Shown piece after piece: positions 54,363 through 64,000 of a DNA stretch of 64,000 nucleotides (the first letter of the stretch is position 1; each line of letters starts with the position of its first letter). The stretch is taken from the NCBI GenBank assembly GCA_963843315.1, contig CAWJJU010000002.1, forward strand, positions 558,001 through 622,000, written 5' to 3'. The notes beneath the pieces were generated by a model that was not told the origin of the DNA, ran no database searches, and saw nothing but the letters and a program-made list of their open reading frames with translations. A program made the position numbers and the translations under genes. This stretch comes from JAWVFM01 sp963843315 (GTDB taxonomy: Bacteria; Actinomycetota; Thermoleophilia; Solirubrobacterales; 70-9).

Positions 54363-56804
54363 TCGGAGCCATCCTTCGCGAGCTCGACCGTCTCGGCGCC
54401 CGCGAGCTCGTTGGCGAGCGAGTGCCTCAGGAACACGGCGCCGGCGGCGACGCGCTCCTTGATCTGCACCGCGGCGACGACGCTGTGGCCGTTCGAGCCG
54501 ACCTTCACGAGATCGCCATCGCCCACGCCGAGCTTCTGCGCGTCGTCAAGAGCGATCTCCACGACGGCTTCGGGGCTTAGGAAGCTGAGAGCCGGATTGC
54601 GCTCGGTGACCTCGCTGTCCCAAAGGTCCGCGTACGTGCCGAGGCGCAGACCGCCGTAACCGTTCGAGGGGGGTGGTGGGCGTCGGGGGCCCGTCAGACG
54701 GGCTCCGTTGGGCTCCGGCGCGGCGCCTGCCAGCTGGCGGGCCGACAGTGCCCGGCCGACGGGCCTACCGGCGCTTCGCCCCAGCCTCGGCCGGCGCATC
54801 GGAGGGCTCACGCGTCTGCCACCTCACTCCACGGCCGCCGATCTCCTCATGCGTCAGGCCGGCGAGGATCGGGGCGTCGGCGGCGAGCGCCGCGAGCGCC
54901 TCGGGGGCGGAGTCGACGCCGGTCTCGTCGCCCAGCCGGGCGGCGAGCTCGGCCAGCACCTGCCAGCCGTGGCGGACCGACCCGGGCGCGCCGACGCTGG
55001 CGCGCAGCCGCTGCACGCGGCCGTCGGGGTGGGTGACCGTGCCCTCCTTCTCGGGGTAGCCCTGGGCGGGCAGCACCACGTCGGCCTGGCCGCCGGAGGC
55101 GTTGCCGAACATCGAGACGGACACGACGAAGTTGGCGGCGCCCAGCGCGGTCTGCCAGGCCTTGGGGTCGGGGAGGTCGCGAATGGGGTCGGCCTCCCAG
55201 AGGATCAGGCCCTCGAGCTCACCGGACTCCAGCGCGGCGCGGATCTCGTCGGCGCTGCGCCCCTCGGGGGCCTCGGTGAGGCCGGGGCCGACGCCCGGCA
55301 GGCAGCCGGCCTCGCGCAGGCCGCGCCCGTTGGGAGAGCTCGGCACCTCGATCAGGCCCGAGCCCTCGCCGTCGAGGTTGAGACCCTTGGCGAGGGCGAC
55401 CAGCGCCGCCGCCGCGGCGTCGGCGCCGGGGCCGGCAATGACGCGCTCGCCGTAGATCACGATGACCTTCCCGGCGTCTCGCAGCACCCGGCCGCCGTCG
55501 GAGTCCAGCGAGAACGACGCGGCCTCGCCGGGGGCGAAGCGCTCGACCTCCTCGGCGCCGCCGTCGAGGGCCGTTGGCCGCGCCGAGGCCACGACCAGCT
55601 TCAGCCCGTTGCGGCGGATCGCCTTGCGCAGGCGCAGGTCGAGGATGGGCATCTCGTTCAGCGGGTCGCAGTCGAGCAGCAGCACGGCGCCGGCGGCGTC
55701 GATGTCGTCCATCGCGGCCGCCCGCGCGGGCTGCGCGAGCTCCAGCAGCCGGCTGCGTGAGGGCCCGCCGAGCGGAAGCGAGTCGACGTCGGCCGACGCC
55801 AGCGCCCCGCGGACGATGCGCTGGACCAGATAGCCCTCCTCGTTGGTGGCGCCGCCGCTCACGATCGCGGCGACCCTGCCCTTCGCCGCAGACAGGCCGG
55901 CGGCGGCCCTGTCGAGGGCCTCCTCCCAGCTGGCGGGGTCGAGGGCGCCACCGGAGCGGATCTGCGCCTGGGTGAGGCGGTCCTCGGAGGCGAGCATCTG
56001 GAACCCGAAGCGGCCCTTGTCGCAGAGCCAGCCGTCGTCGACGTGGGGGTTGTCGCGGGCGAGGACGCGCTTGACCTCGTCGTCGCGGACGGTGTGCCTG
56101 ACGTTGCACTGCGACGGGCAGAGGGTGCACACCGATCCGGCGTCCTCGATGTCCCAGGGGCGGGCGCGAAAGCGGTAGGCCTCGGAGGTGAGCGCGCCCA
56201 CCGGGCACAGCTCGATGACGTTGCCGTGGAACGGGGCGATGTAGGGGCGGTCGTCGAAGGTGCCGACGAACGTGTTCGCGCCGCGCTCCAGGAGCTGGAG
56301 CTGCTCGTCCTCGGCGACCTCCTGGCTGAAGCGCACGCAGCGGTAGCAGAGGATGCAGCGCTCGCGGTCGATCCGCACCAGCGGCGAGAGCGGCACCGGC
56401 TTCTGGAAGTGGCGCTTGGGGTCGGTCATGCGGCTGCGGCCGGCGCCCCAGCCCATGGCGATGTCCTGGAGCGGGCACTCGCCGCCCTTGTCGCAGACCG
56501 GGCAGTCGAGCGGGTGGTTGACCAGCAGGAACTCGACGACCGCGTTCTGGGCCTCGCTGCACGCGGTCGGACTGCGTGTAGACGACCATCCCGTCGCGCA
56601 CCGGCGTCGAGCACGCCGTCTGGAGCTTCGGGATGCCCTCGACCTCCACCAGGCACATGCGGCAGGCGCCGACGGGCTTGCCGAGCTTGGGCTCGTAACA
56701 GAAGACCGGGATCTCGACGTCGCCGCCCTTCGCGGCGTCGACCAGCATCGCGCCCTCGCGCGCCTCGATCTCGACGCCGTCGACGACGAGCGTGATGGCC
56801 GCGC

Positions 56805-56808
<4 letters not shown>
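54359..56808 (-). CDS. nuoG: NADH-quinone oxidoreductase subunit G, two frameshifts
   Basis: The protein of about 810 residues starts with a 2Fe-2S domain (VGACRMCLVEVEG, LQTACSTPV), then HPLDCPVCDKGGEC and CILCYRCVRFSQE for 4Fe-4S clusters, then a molybdopterin-like domain with CTLCPSQCNV. It ends with LGTYADLWDSEVTERNPALS, the C-terminal domain. One surplus C near 56563 (GTG-CAG-C-GAG-GCC) shifts the frame after the first 80 residues. A second shift near 54770 separates the last domain. If genuine these would abolish complex I, so assembly errors are more likely. GTG start overlaps nuoF. Confidence 0.88.
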
Positions 56809-58110
<1,302 letters not shown>

Positions 58111-58118
<8 letters not shown>

Positions 58119-58803
58119 GGGGCAGCTCCGGGACCCTGGGGTCGTCGGTGGCGTCGGCCCCGCCGGCGAGCTCGCGGTTGCGCAGGGCCTTCGCCGGGAC
58201 GGGCTCGGAATCGGAGCGCAGCGCCGAGACGATCGAATCGACCTCGCCCATCTCCAGGGGGCCGTAGTAGCGCTCGTCGATGGAGGCCATCGGCGCGATG
58301 TCGCACGCGCCCAGGCACTCGAAGCCGGAGAGGAAGACCTTGCCGTCGGGCGAGGTCGCGCCGCCATGGTGGGCGGCCTCGGCGTCGGTGCCCGTCGCCT
58401 CGCACAGCGCGTCGAGCAGCTCGTCCGCGCCGTTCATCCAGCACGAGATGTTGGTGCACACCAGCACGCGGTGATCGCCGACCGGGCGCAGGCGGAAGAG
58501 GTCGTAGAAGCTGGCGACCGACTGCAGGTACGCCGGCGAGAGCCCCATCACCGCGGCCGCCTGGCGAATGCCCTCGGGGCTGCACCAGCCGTAGCGACGC
58601 TGCACCGACCACAGCGCCGGGATCGACGCGGAGCGCAGCTCGGGGTAGCGGCCCATCGCCGCCTCGATCTCCTCCTTCAGCTCGTCCGGAACGTCGACCT
58701 CGTGCAGCTCGGGGATGCGCTCGGCGTCGCCGGGCCGCATGGATGCGATCAGCTCGGTGCGTTCGTGCGCCGTCAGCTCGTCGGTGGGGCGGTACTCCGT
58801 CAC
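58111..58803 (-). CDS. nuoE: NADH-quinone oxidoreductase subunit E
   Basis: The 230-residue thioredoxin-like subunit has a 2Fe-2S cluster with ligands in VCTNISCWMNG and FECLGACDIAP. The N-terminal helical bundle (ALWSVQRRYGWCSPEGI) is normal, and the C-terminal tail is a little longer than usual. GTG start overlaps the nuoD stop. Confidence 0.95.
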
Positions 58804-60092
58804 CTGTCAATACCTCCCAGGATCGGGTCGAGCATCGCCAGCGTCGAGATGAGGTCGGCGACGTAGCCCCCGACGCACATGTCGCGCAGCGCCTGGAGGT
58901 TCACGAACGACGGCTCGCGAAAGTGCACCCGCGCCGGCTTGGCCGAGCCGTCGGCGACCACGAAGCACCCCAGCTCGCCGCGCGGCGACTCGATGGGGTA
59001 GTAGGCCTCGCCGGGTGGCACGCGGAAGCCCTCGGTGACGAGCTTGAAGTGGTGGATGAGCGCCTCCATCGAGGTCGCGAGCTCGTGGCGCGGGGGCAGC
59101 ACGATCTTGCGGTCGGCGGCCAGGTACGGGCCCTCCGGGATGCCCGCGACGGCCTGCTTGACCATCTTCGCCGACTCTCGCATCTCCTCGATGCGCACCC
59201 GGAAGCGGTCCCACCCGTCGCCGACCGTGCCGACGGGGATGTTGAAGTCGAGGTCGCCGTAGGCGAGATAGGGGGTGATCTTGCGCAGGTCCCACGGCTC
59301 GCCGGCGGCGCGCAGCAGCGGGCCGGTGACGCCCAGGGCCAGCAGCCGCTCGCGCGAGACGACGCCGACGCCCTTGGTGCGGTGCAGGAAGATCTCGTTG
59401 TTCGTCAGCAGGGCCTCGAACTGGTCGACGCGCGTGAGGAACTCGTCGCAGAAGTCCACGACCTTGCGCTCGAAGCCCACCGGGATGTCCTCGGCGACGC
59501 CGCCGACCTGGAAGTAGCGGGTGTGCATCCGCTGGCCGGAGGACATCTCGAAGATGTCGAGGATCCGGTCGCGGTCGCGGAAGCAGTAGAAGAACATCGA
59601 CATCGCGCCCAGGTCGAGGGCCGACGTGCCCAGCCACACCAGGTGGGAGTGGATGCGGTTGAGCTCCATGTGGATCGTGCGCAGGTACTTCGCGCGCGGC
59701 GGGATCTCGAGCTCCAGCAGGGTCTCGACACACCCGCAGAAGGCCTCCATGTTGAAGTAGTAGGAGAGGTAGTCCATCCGCTCCACGAAGGGGATGGCCT
59801 TCCAGTAGCTCTTGTCCTCGCAGCTCTTCTCGATGCCGGTGTGGACGTAGCCCATGACCGGCTTGAGGTCGCGCACCAGCTCGCCCTCGAGGCTCACCAG
59901 CAGCCGCAGCACTCCGTGCGTGGCGGGGTGGTGGGGGCCCATGTTGACCGTGAAGAGCTCCTCGGAGGTGTCGAACGCGTCGCCGGCCGCCGTGGCCTCG
60001 ACGGCCGACGCCCCGATGACGTCGGCGTAGGAGCCGGCGGTGATGTCGCGCCCGCTCGCCGGGGAGTGCCAGCGCCCGGTCTCCGTACTCAT
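58800..60092 (-). CDS. nuoD: NADH-quinone oxidoreductase subunit D
   Basis: The 430-residue protein has the quinone-site motifs MGPHHPATHGVLRLLVSLEG, GYVHTGIEKSCE, MELNRIHSHLVWLG and the C-terminal SPRGELGCF and DPILGGIDR. It forms the quinone pocket with NuoB. ATG 60092 overlaps the nuoC stop (ATGA); a GTG 9 bases upstream is possible. Confidence 0.96.
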   Translation of the reverse strand: MSTETGRWHSPASGRDITAGSYADVIGASAVEATAAGDAFDTSEELFTVNMGPHHPATHGVLRLLVSLEGELVRDLKPVMGYVHTGIEKSCEDKSYWKAIPFVERMDYLSYYFNMEAFCGCVETLLELEIPPRAKYLRTIHMELNRIHSHLVWLGTSALDLGAMSMFFYCFRDRDRILDIFEMSSGQRMHTRYFQVGGVAEDIPVGFERKVVDFCDEFLTRVDQFEALLTNNEIFLHRTKGVGVVSRERLLALGVTGPLLRAAGEPWDLRKITPYLAYGDLDFNIPVGTVGDGWDRFRVRIEEMRESAKMVKQAVAGIPEGPYLAADRKIVLPPRHELATSMEALIHHFKLVTEGFRVPPGEAYYPIESPRGELGCFVVADGSAKPARVHFREPSFVNLQALRDMCVGGYVADLISTLAMLDPILGGIDR

Positions 60093-60619
60093 TGCGTCCA
60101 CCTCGGGACCTCGAGCTCGTCGGCGGTGAAGATCACCGGGTCGCCGCCGACCGGGAAGTCGCGGCGCTGCGGCCAGCCGACGTAGGTCTCCGGCATCAGG
60201 ATCCGGCGCAGGTCGGGGTGGTCGCGGAAGACGATCCCGAAGAAGTCGTAGACCTCGCGCTCCTGGTGGTCGGCGGTGGGGAAGAGGTCGGTGACGGAGT
60301 CGATCTCCGGCAGCGAGCCGTCCTCCGGATCCTCGAGCGCGGCCCGCACACGGATGCGCTCCGCCCGGGCCATGCAGAGCATCTCGTAGTGCACGCCGAA
60401 GCGCGGCTCGGCCGGCAGGTAGTCGGCGCCGTGAACGCTCGACAGGAACGTGTACTCCTGCCCCGGCGTGTCGCGCAGGAAACGCAGCACGTCGCGGATG
60501 CGCTGCGGGTCGACCACCAGGCAGGCCTGGCCGTGCTCGTGGTAGGTGGTGAGCACGCAGCCGGGGTGGGCCTCCCCGAGCTCTCCTGCGATCAGCTCGA
60601 GTCCGGGGGCGTCAGGCAC
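60089..60619 (-). CDS. nuoC: NADH-quinone oxidoreductase subunit C
   Basis: The 176-residue protein has the 30-kDa-subunit pattern: EYTFLSSVHGADYLP, TDLFPTADHQEREVYDFFGI and HPDLRRILMPETYVGWPQRRDFP. It is a structural part of the peripheral arm. It overlaps nuoB by 8 bases. Confidence 0.95.
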   Translation of the reverse strand: MPDAPGLELIAGELGEAHPGCVLTTYHEHGQACLVVDPQRIRDVLRFLRDTPGQEYTFLSSVHGADYLPAEPRFGVHYEMLCMARAERIRVRAALEDPEDGSLPEIDSVTDLFPTADHQEREVYDFFGIVFRDHPDLRRILMPETYVGWPQRRDFPVGGDPVIFTADELEVPRWTQ

Positions 60620-61337
60620 TCGATCCGCCCTCGGGGACCGTCAGCCCCAGCGACGCTCGCGCCTTTGCATATGCCTCCTGCTCGCTCTCCGTCGGCTCCT
60701 TCGCGAAGCGGGCCCACTCCTCGGTGCCCTCCGCGTTGTAGCGCCGCCGCCAACCCGGGTCGGGGTTGCCCTGGATCTTCTTCTGGAGCTTCGAGAAGCC
60801 GTACATGAGCGCTTCGGGGCGCGGCGGGCAGCCCGGCACGTGAACGTCGACAGGCATGAACTTGTCGGCGCCCTGGACCACGGCGTAGTTGGCGAACATT
60901 CCGCCCGACGACGAGCAGGCGCCCATCGCGATGGCCCATTTGGGCTCCAGCATCTGGTCGTAGATGCGGCGGACGACCGGCGCCATCTTGATCGAGACGC
61001 GGCCCGACAGGATGATGAAGTCGGCCTGGCGCGGAGAGGCGCGCATGTTCTCGGCGCCGAACCGCGCCACGTCGTAGCGCGGCGAGACGATCGACATCAT
61101 CTCGATGGCGCAGCAGGCAAGGCCGAAGGTGGCCGGCCACATGGAGTTGGTGCGCCCCCAGGCCTGGAGCTTGTCGAGGGTGGTGGTGAGCACCGACTCC
61201 TCGACGTGGGCGTCCAGCTCGGGGCCCTCCAGGTCGCCGCGCAGCAGATCGCGAGCGCGGAGCTGGCGGACGCGAAGCTCGGAGGCCGACTTCGGCTGGT
61301 CGAGCGGGGCGAGCGCCCGGATGCGCTCCCGCCTCAC
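60612..61337 (-). CDS. nuoB: NADH-quinone oxidoreductase subunit B
   Basis: The 241-residue protein carries cluster N2: the adjacent Cys pair in LACCAIEMM, Cys in GACSSSGGMF and Cys in VPGCPPRPEAL. It passes electrons to quinone. N- and C-terminal extensions make it longer than the usual 160-180 residues. GTG start overlaps the nuoA stop (GTGA). Confidence 0.95.
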   Translation of the reverse strand: MRRERIRALAPLDQPKSASELRVRQLRARDLLRGDLEGPELDAHVEESVLTTTLDKLQAWGRTNSMWPATFGLACCAIEMMSIVSPRYDVARFGAENMRASPRQADFIILSGRVSIKMAPVVRRIYDQMLEPKWAIAMGACSSSGGMFANYAVVQGADKFMPVDVHVPGCPPRPEALMYGFSKLQKKIQGNPDPGWRRRYNAEGTEEWARFAKEPTESEQEAYAKARASLGLTVPEGGSSA

Positions 61338-61693
61338 TTCCAATCGAGCGCACCCTTTCGCCACACGTAGACCAGCCCCATCAGGAGGAGGGCGACGAAC
61401 ACGCCCACCTCGACGAGGACGAACACCGAGTGGGCGGCCTTGAGGATCACGCCCACCGGATAGAGGAAGACGACCTCGATATCGAAGAGGATGAAGAGCA
61501 TCGCGACCATGTAGAAGCTGACGCCGAAGCGGAAGGTGCGCGAGACCTCGCTCGGCAGCCCGCACTCGTACGGCTCGGACTTCACCTTGCTCGGGCGCTT
61601 GGGGCCGATGAGCCCGTTGACGGCGACGAGGGCTCCTCCGGTGAGGAGCCCCAGGCCGGCGAAGACGATGACTGGAAGGTAGGCGCGGAGCAT
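61334..61693 (-). CDS. nuoA: NADH-quinone oxidoreductase subunit A
   Basis: The 119-residue, three-helix subunit has PYECGLPSEVSRTFRFGVSFY and FILFDIEVVFLYPVGV, the conserved loop and acidic helix of NuoA. It is the first gene of the 14-gene operon. The sequence upstream on the minus strand has TATAAA about 23 bases before the ATG. Confidence 0.95.
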   Translation of the reverse strand: MLRAYLPVIVFAGLGLLTGGALVAVNGLIGPKRPSKVKSEPYECGLPSEVSRTFRFGVSFYMVAMLFILFDIEVVFLYPVGVILKAAHSVFVLVEVGVFVALLLMGLVYVWRKGALDWK

Positions 61694-61716
61694 GCTGGGA
61701 CAGGTCGAGTGCGGCC

Positions 61717-61722
61717 TTTATA
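61717..61722 (-). promoter_or_regulatory. possible -10 box (TATAAA) of the nuo operon
   Basis: TATAAA on the minus strand, within an AT-richer stretch (61716-61790), would place the start of transcription about 10-17 bases before the nuoA ATG. No good -35 or operator was recognised. Confidence 0.35.
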
Positions 61723-61829
61723 CAACCACTTTGTAGCGCCTTGCTACATAGTGATCTTCCGCATCAGAAAGCCATATATCCGACCCTTTGAGGCGGCTTT
61801 GCGCCGCAACCGGCATCCTTCAGGCTCAC

Positions 61830-62255
61830 ATGCTCGCCATCCACGTCGCCAACGGCATCCTCGTCCTCGCCGCGAATCTCGTCGCCGGCGCCTGGGGCGG
61901 CTGGGCCTGGTGGCGAAGCCGGCCCGCGGTCGGGTTCTGGTACGCGCTGCGGGTCGCGCAGGTCGCGGTGGTGCTCCAGGTCGCCCTCGGGTCGATCCTG
62001 CTGCTCGCCGGGCGCGAGGCCGGCAATGGCCTTCACTACCTCTACGGCGTCCTGCCGCTGCTCGTCTCGCTCTCGGCGGAGGCGCTGCGGGCAGGCATCT
62101 CCGAGCGGGAGCTCGAGGGCCTCGACTTCGAGGCGCTGCCGGCCGCGCGCCGCCGCGACCTCGCGATGGCGATCACCCGCCGCGAGACGGGCGTGATGGC
62201 GGTCTCGGCGCTGGTGGTCTTCCTCCTGGCCCTGCGAGCCGCCGGCACCGCCTAA
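61830..62255 (+). CDS. small four-TM membrane protein, unknown
   Basis: The 141-residue protein has four hydrophobic helices, with His in the first (LAIHVANGILVLAAN) and in the third (GNGLHYLYGVLPLLV). Paired helix histidines could bind heme or metal, but this is a guess. ATG 61830 puts the start just before TM1. It is divergent from nuoA and ends exactly at copy 2 of the 50-bp hairpin element. Confidence 0.6.
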   Translation: MLAIHVANGILVLAANLVAGAWGGWAWWRSRPAVGFWYALRVAQVAVVLQVALGSILLLAGREAGNGLHYLYGVLPLLVSLSAEALRAGISERELEGLDFEALPAARRRDLAMAITRRETGVMAVSALVVFLLALRAAGTA

Positions 62256-62304
62256 CCCAAGAACGTCCCTCCTTGATGCCTATACGGGGTAGTGAGGGAC
62301 GTTC
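62255..62304 (+). repeat. 50-bp hairpin element, copy 2
   Basis: It is identical to copy 1 (24788-24837) at 45 of 50 bases and starts on the last base of the TAA stop of the membrane-protein gene. It ends just before the stop of the flavin reductase gene on the other strand. Eleven base pairs of stem (GAACGTCCCTC/GAGGGACGTTC) are kept, and the loop keeps CTATACGGGG. Confidence 0.85.
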
Positions 62305-62784
62305 TCAGGGTCTGAGGGGGCGGTAGGTGCCCTCGTGGAAGATCAGCGGCTCGAGGTTCGCCCTCTCCAGGTCCGTCACCGATCCCACCAGGATCGCGTG
62401 GTCGCCGCCGTCGAGCTCGTCGCGCAGCTCGCAGGCCATCGCCAGCGTCGCACCGTCCAGCGCCGGGACGCCGCCGAGCTCTCGCCAGGCGACCCCCTCC
62501 CACTTCACCGGATGCGGCTCCTTCGTCGAAAACCGCAATGCCAGCTCGGCCTGAGGGGCGGCAAGGACCGAGACACCGAACCGTGCCGTTGCCTGCAGCG
62601 CCCCGAGGGTGCGGCTGCGCTGATCGAGCGCGACCAGCATCAGCGGCGGGTCCACCGACAGCGAGACCACGGCGTTGGCGGTGGCCCCGAGCGGCTCGTT
62701 GCCTGCCATCGCAGTGATCACGGTGACCGCGGTCGGCACCGTGCTCATGGCGTTGCGGAAGCTGTCTCGGTCCGGGGGCGGCAT
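62305..62784 (-). CDS. flavin reductase family protein (FMN-binding split barrel)
   Basis: The 159-residue protein shows the flavin reductase domain: FRNAMSTVPTAVTVITA, GATANAVVSLSVDPPLMLVALD, FGVSVLAA and DHAILVGSV. It reduces free flavin with NAD(P)H, often for a partner oxygenase, none of which is adjacent. It is divergent from the cytochrome gene and convergent with the membrane-protein gene. Confidence 0.88.
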   Translation of the reverse strand: MPPPDRDSFRNAMSTVPTAVTVITAMAGNEPLGATANAVVSLSVDPPLMLVALDQRSRTLGALQATARFGVSVLAAPQAELALRFSTKEPHPVKWEGVAWRELGGVPALDGATLAMACELRDELDGGDHAILVGSVTDLERANLEPLIFHEGTYRPLRP

Positions 62785-62802
62785 CGAATCCCGGTCCGAA
62801 AG

Positions 62803-62808
62803 TATGAT
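62803..62808 (+). promoter_or_regulatory. -10 box (TATGAT) for the cytochrome gene
   Basis: TATGAT ends 9 bases before the GTG at 62818 with no Shine-Dalgarno between, as for purA and the carboxylase gene. Confidence 0.5.
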
Positions 62809-62817
62809 GCCGCCCGC

Positions 62818-63216
62818 GTGCGCCCCTTTCTCACGCTGACAGCCGTCGCCGCCCTCGGGTTGGCACTAGCCGCGTGCGGGACCCAGAAGGTCTCCGTTTC
62901 GCAGTCCGATCCCGCCTACCAGGGCGCCGAGCTCTTCTCGCAGCGCTGCGGGGGCTGCCACACGCTCGCGCCCGCCGGGACTCAGGGCTCCGACGCGCGC
63001 TCGGTTCGTGCCCAGGGGCCGAACCTCGACGCCCGGGTGGAGAACAAGGCCGACGTCCTCTTCGCCATCCGCAACGGCGGCTACTCGGGCGGGATCATGC
63101 CCCAGAACATCGTCACCGGCGCCCAGGCGCAGAAGGTCGCCGAGTTCGTCGCGGAGTACGCGGGGACCAAGGAACAGTCGAGCCCGCGCCCGGGCGAGAC
63201 CTCGACCACTCCGTAG
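62818..63216 (+). CDS. c-type cytochrome lipoprotein
   Basis: The 132-residue protein has a lipoprotein signal with lipobox LAAC (Cys20) and one heme site CGGCH (Cys44, Cys47, His48), with GGIMPQN near residue 94 as the likely distal Met. It is a small membrane-anchored electron carrier, similar to cytochrome c551/c552 types. The partner oxidase is not in the window. The serS frame opens directly after its stop. Confidence 0.88.
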   Translation: MRPFLTLTAVAALGLALAACGTQKVSVSQSDPAYQGAELFSQRCGGCHTLAPAGTQGSDARSVRAQGPNLDARVENKADVLFAIRNGGYSGGIMPQNIVTGAQAQKVAEFVAEYAGTKEQSSPRPGETSTTP

Positions 63217-63228
63217 CGAGAGGCTGCC

Positions 63229-64000
63229 GCGCTAGATCTGAGGCGCATCCGCGACGACCCGGCTCCGGCGCGCGAGGCGCTGGCGCGGCGCGGCGCGGCC
63301 GAGAAGCTCGACGAGGCGCTGGCGCTCGACGCGCGCCGGCGGGAGCTGCTGCCCCAGGTCGAGGAGCGCCGCGCCCGTCAGAACAGGGCGTCCGATGCGA
63401 TCGCCGAGGCCAAGCGCTCGGGCGACGACGCCGACGAGGCGATCGCCGCCATGCGCGAGGTCGCGGCCGAGGCGAAGGCCCTCACGGCCGAGATCGCCAA
63501 GATCGAGGAGCGCCGCGACGCGCTGGTCACCGACCTCCCGAACCTCCCGCACCCCGATGCGCCCGACGGCGACACCGACGAGGACGCGGTCACCCTGCGC
63601 GAGGTCGGCGCGCCGCGCGACTTCGGCTTCGAGCCGCGCGACCACCTCGACATCGGCCTCGAGCACGGCTGGATCGAGATGGAGAAGGCGGCCGCAGCGT
63701 CGGGCGCGCGCTTCTCCTACCTGCTGGGCGACCTGGTGATGGTGGAGCTGGCCCTCATCCGCTTCGCCGTCGAGCGCACGCGCGCCGAGGGATATGAGCC
63801 CGTCGTCCCGCCCGTGCTCGTTCGCGACGCGCCCCTGTTCGGCACCGGCTTCTTCCCCGGCGAGCGCGAGCAGATCTACGAGGTCGAGCGCGACGAGCTG
63901 TTCCTGGTGGGCACGTCCGAGGTGCCTCTCGCGGCGCTCCACGCCGGCGACATCCTGGGTCCCGGCGAGGTCCCGCGCCGCTACTGCGGCATCTCCACGT
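63229..64000 (+). CDS. serS: seryl-tRNA synthetase, 5' part (continues past window)
   Basis: The frame reads LDLRRIRDDPAPAREALARRG, the N-terminal coiled-coil arm with many Arg/Glu/Ala, then ITDLPNLPHPDAPDG-like linker (VTDLPNLPHPDAP) and the start of the class II core (GARFSYLLGDLVMVELALIRF, PPVLVRD, FLVGTSEVPLAALH). The family start MLDLRRIR would need a start codon at 63229-63231, which reads GCG. The open frame begins at 63217 with no ATG, GTG or TTG before residue 70. CTG at 63238 is the nearest alternative. No stop occurs before the window edge. Confidence 0.9.

Overview
The window looks like a chromosomal segment of a high-GC actinomycete of the Thermoleophilia/Solirubrobacterales type. 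By eye it is roughly 70% G+C, GTG and TTG starts are frequent, genes overlap by ATGA or GTGA, and several genes start 7-10 bases after a TANNNT-like -10 box, as expected for leaderless mRNAs. The taxonomic call is an inference from gene content and was not tested by a search. Almost everything is housekeeping or ordinary accessory content. I see no prophage, CRISPR array, integrase or secondary-metabolite cluster.

Layout. 1-6 kb: end of an alpha/beta hydrolase, tRNA-Arg(CCT), a YjbQ-family protein, two small stress or enzyme-like proteins, a holin-domain/phosphatase fusion and an MBL-fold hydrolase. 6-16.5 kb: envelope and metabolism genes (pyrE, L,D-transpeptidase, CPBP protease, HAD, MscS channel, class A PBP, GT-C glycosyltransferase, thiL) and a membrane protein with a degenerate M28 peptidase domain. 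16.5-24.8 kb: a two-component system, an HtrA-like protease and the trehalose enzyme TreT in one direction, then a diguanylate cyclase, a DUF2294 protein and otsA. 24.8-34.8 kb: secreted proteins, then the replication/ribosome cluster rpsF-ssb-rpsR-rplI-dnaB and a DnaC-like loader. Between ssb and rpsR lie two heavily frameshifted signalling genes (PAS-GAF-LuxR and PAS-PAS-EAL) and a TetR scrap. 34.8-46.8 kb: purA, a biotin carboxylase/BCCP protein, DUF2804, SDR, a cupredoxin with an LPXTG-like tail, a two-domain ThyX-like protein and a PLP decarboxylase. 46.9-61.7 kb: a complete 14-gene nuoA-N operon on the minus strand, translationally coupled throughout. 61.8-64 kb: a membrane protein, a flavin reductase, a c-type cytochrome lipoprotein and the beginning of serS.

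How the genes work together. NDH-1 (nuoA-N) is the main energy-conserving system here. The envelope genes (PBP, L,D-transpeptidase, GT-C enzyme, HtrA, mechanosensitive channel) and the two trehalose routes (TreT, OtsA) suggest attention to osmotic and wall stress. The RR-HK-HtrA-TreT run is the clearest candidate regulatory circuit.

The most notable non-coding features are a 50-bp hairpin element found twice, each time exactly at a convergent stop-stop junction, and a GGGGTCAGACCCC palindrome family that forms a 36-bp-period array before thiL and also occurs inside nuoN. Several genes (nuoG, otsA, thyX, the PBP gene, a Pro-rich protein) carry single frameshifts that may be assembly errors. 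The ssb-rpsR interval carries far more and looks like real decay.
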